Shown here one piece after another: positions 61,336 to 64,000 of a DNA stretch of 64,000 nucleotides. The DNA is from Meghimatium bilineatum (lineage: Eukaryota; Mollusca; Gastropoda; Stylommatophora; Philomycidae). The stretch's first letter is position 1, and every line of letters begins with the position of its first letter. The position numbers and the translations under genes are program-made. The stretch spans positions 58,906,938 to 58,970,937 of the forward strand of contig CM067322.1 in the NCBI GenBank assembly GCA_034231615.1, read 5' to 3'. The notes under the pieces are model-generated. The model had not been told where the DNA came from. It ran no database searches and saw only the letters and a program-made list of their open reading frames with translations.

Positions 61336-62149
61336 GTGGTGCATGTAAATTATTCATTTAATAATTGTGCAGGAACATATCTTGCAACAAATCATCTGAA
61401 AAGAATGATCATAGAAGATGGGTTAAGAAAGAAAAAGGGGAATATGAACAGAAAGTGCTCCAGAAACAAATGGAAATAGGACCACAATGAATATGACCAA
61501 AACAAATTCTGCATAAACGGCCAAAAAACAATCTTTAGGCTGAGAACAGAATGTTCTAAGCCTAAATGTTCTGGCATACTCACATGCACAGAATGAGTAA
61601 ATCACCAAAACCTGTGTCCCTGCCAGCCAACACACAGACACCACATCCAAAACCACAAAATAACCAAACATTTGTAACACCAATACAACCAGGAGTAGTC
61701 TGTACATACAGCGATTGAAAAGAGGTTCTGGGAAGACATAGAAGACCTGCAATTAATCGATTCCTTCCTAGACTAGACATTGCACTCATAATCAAAAACA
61801 ACTATACTTAGTTTGCATCCAACCAAACTTATAAATCTTTCATACTGCCCATCACTGTTTTAACACAATTTGCATGACAAGATGATTCTGTTGACACAAG
61901 AAGACAACAGAGCTGACTAAACAGTGGTTATACACACACCACCGATAGCTACTCAGGGGATGACTGGAATTGTCTATCAGTGAGACACAGTGTCGATACA
62001 GGGATAAAAGCTGAACACTGGGTATAATTGAATAGCAAACAGTTCAGGTGGTGGAAGTCAAGTATAGACAGAAGACTCTAGCCCAGTAAGGCAGTACAGG
62101 TCCACCAAGTTAGAGCAGCACCAGAATTTAAGATATCAAGTACCATTAA

Positions 62150-64000
62150 TTACAGTGTATAAGCCTATTCGATAATAAGTCGAGGAGGAGATTTTGGCAA
62201 TTTTGGCATCCTGAAAGTGTCCAAAGTCTAAAATCTGTTTATAGACCGACATAGGAATAAGGTAACAATGCCAGTAATAATACAGTGAAACTTCATTATC
62301 ATAAGAATGAATGGACATGCTATATGGAAATTAACACAAACTTTAGCAACAGTACGATGCAAGGACATTTGCCCCACATTATCCGAATGAATGAATAGGG
62401 CTACTGTATTCTGGGAACAATACATCAGAGATAATAAAGCTTGACCTTCCTTAACCATCTGGTATTGTTCTTATCTTATTCAGCTAGGAATGTTGGCCAC
62501 TAGAGTGTTAACTTGGCTGTGTAAACTCTGATGTTTTCTTAATACCTGACACTCATGACCAAAGTCTATCGATGGTGGTGCCACTGTGGAACAACAGACT
62601 GTACTTTTCCTGAGGAATTGTTTGTGTTTGGTCTTCTACAGGGTAACGAATAGCAATTATTAATTATCTTGCTGCAGGGTTCAGACACATTATAGCAGAC
62701 AGTAAAGTCTAAGTTGGAAACGATATGATGAAAAAAAATGATGCAAAATGGGCACCATTTGTTTTTATGGGATACAGAAGACTTTCAGCTTTGTTACTGT
62801 ATGTTTTTTTAATACCTTTTAGGGAATATACGTTAATAAATGTGAGAGAGGATTGTGAAATTAACCTACGGGTACCAATTACAGCAGAATAATATGTTAG
62901 GAACCATTTTTCAAAAGCGAGGCACAGAGAAGACGCTGTTCATTACTGTTTTGGTTGCTCATCCCTCCACTCCAACACTGGTTTTTTTTAAAAACCACAA
63001 GACTGTCTAAGCGGGCAAAATTCCAGAAGTGGCATGATTGTGCGAGACCATCATGTGTAGAAGAGCTCTGTACAGAATTCATTAGGACTTCATTTGTTAT
63101 GTTTCTCATTATTGTCGTTGGTCACTATTTATATACTTGGAGCCGTATGTCAAAAAAGGACAAAGCCCATCAGAGACATGTACGGAAATAATCAAAATTG
63201 GCCTATGAGGTCATGTTTACATTTTCTGTACACAGGTCTTATAGCACAGTAGACGGTCACGGCTTGTGCGTATTGTAACCTTTGTCCCTTTACCAGTACA
63301 TCGCTATGTGGAAAATGTGTGGCATAGAAGTACCTTTGTTTAGCCTAGGTAGTGCTGTAAAGTGTTGTATCCTCATAAAGTGCCGTCTCCGCAATAAAGA
63401 TTGGCTGCAATAGACATTCAACATCCTGTCTCTTGTCTTGTTGGTGCCCTCTGCCAGACTGTAACCTGTCCATCTCATGATGTCACTCTCCCACTTATAT
63501 CGCTGCCTATCTCTTGCTTGACTTTACCCCTTGTTTTGGACGAGGAGATATTTGTGGTAGGCCTACTACCAGTAATTTAATTACCATAATTGGGACATCA
63601 CAGATCTCGCGTAACTGATGTCGTTTTTCCAGCAGAACTCCAACTTGGAAGGATTTTAATGACTGTTTGTAGGCATACTGGTACAGGTAAGTTTTTTCCT
63701 CTGTTATGTTTCTACAGCTAATTTTGTTTAAATATTTTGTTGTATGCAAGTCAAACCAACTTTATTTGTGTCTGTTCCTATAGAAATGTCTACCAAAACA
63801 CTACCTGGTAGACTCAGCCTAGATAGTAAAGCCCTGAGCATTTTATCCTGGCTTGGATATATCAACAAAAACATGCAAGTCACAGGTTTTGGGTTGTTTT
63901 TTTTTAACCGGAAAGCTTTTCCCCTCTGTTACCGGGATTTGACATAATTTTTTTAAAAATTGTGTTGTACTTGTGTATAGGTCGAGACCCTAAATCAAGT
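62150..64000 (+). mobile_element. pogo-like relic, runs off the right edge
   Basis: The left part (62150-62470) matches 37921-38245 (gtgtataagcc...taagtcgagg, 'ggaaattaacacaaacttta'). The right part from 63640 has 'ttggaaggattttaatgact' (end of the acidic tail) and 'ttatcctggcttggatatat', matching 43005-43130 and 44055-44230. The middle is other sequence, including a possible minus-strand LINE remnant at 63290-63480. No transposase frame. Confidence 0.6.

Noticed and set aside
61084..64000. Remaining N-terminal LRRC9 exons
   Set aside because: No LRR-like reading next to splice sites was found on the minus strand; the sequence is repeat-derived or unrecognised.

Overview
The window looks like AT-rich invertebrate nuclear DNA, most likely from a lophotrochozoan and probably a mollusc. 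The evidence is one long split animal gene, GT-AG introns, and a mixture of LINE, Penelope, pogo, mariner, piggyBac and SINE relics. The mollusc assignment is inferred from the overall repeat flavour and no single sequence proves it.

One host gene accounts for all the host coding sequence I can find. Nineteen exons on the minus strand, from 61083 down to 800, join in phase with canonical splice sites into about 861 codons. I identify the product as leucine-rich repeat-containing protein 9 (LRRC9). The order is: end of the N-terminal LRR block with its cap (exons at 61.0 and 53.9 kb), a basic/acidic helical linker (50.7-44.9 kb), the non-LRR middle region (36.7-18.6 kb), and the second LRR block (14.6-0.8 kb). 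The true N terminus lies beyond the right edge or was not recognised. The C terminus lies beyond the left edge.

The introns are packed with mobile elements. At 2.8-7.7 kb there is a pogo relic followed by a head-to-head Penelope-like pair that carries a nested LINE. At 9.1-18.4 kb there are LINE fragments, a piggyBac MITE with TTAA flanks and a 5'-truncated LINE with a clean target duplication. At 20-34 kb there are SINEs, LINE fragments and two minisatellites. At 34.8-36.2 kb a LINE deletion derivative with a tandem-repeat leader sits inside a piggyBac relic. At 37.9-44.3 kb one pogo element with recognisable ends contains a LINE with RNase H, a LINE tail, a Penelope element inside that tail, and a mariner. 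At 47.8-49.4 kb a mariner-bounded composite carries an inverted copy of the pogo end. At 50-54 kb there are a 36-bp minisatellite and two internally deleted LINEs. At 56.5-58.4 kb there is a piggyBac with an internally deleted transposase and a 186-bp subterminal array. At 60.2-64 kb there is a tRNA-headed SINE nested in another SINE, then another pogo relic.

No bacterial operon, CRISPR array, rRNA or functional tRNA gene was seen. The window contains no obvious new multi-gene system. Its most unusual content is the nesting history and the non-autonomous element architectures.
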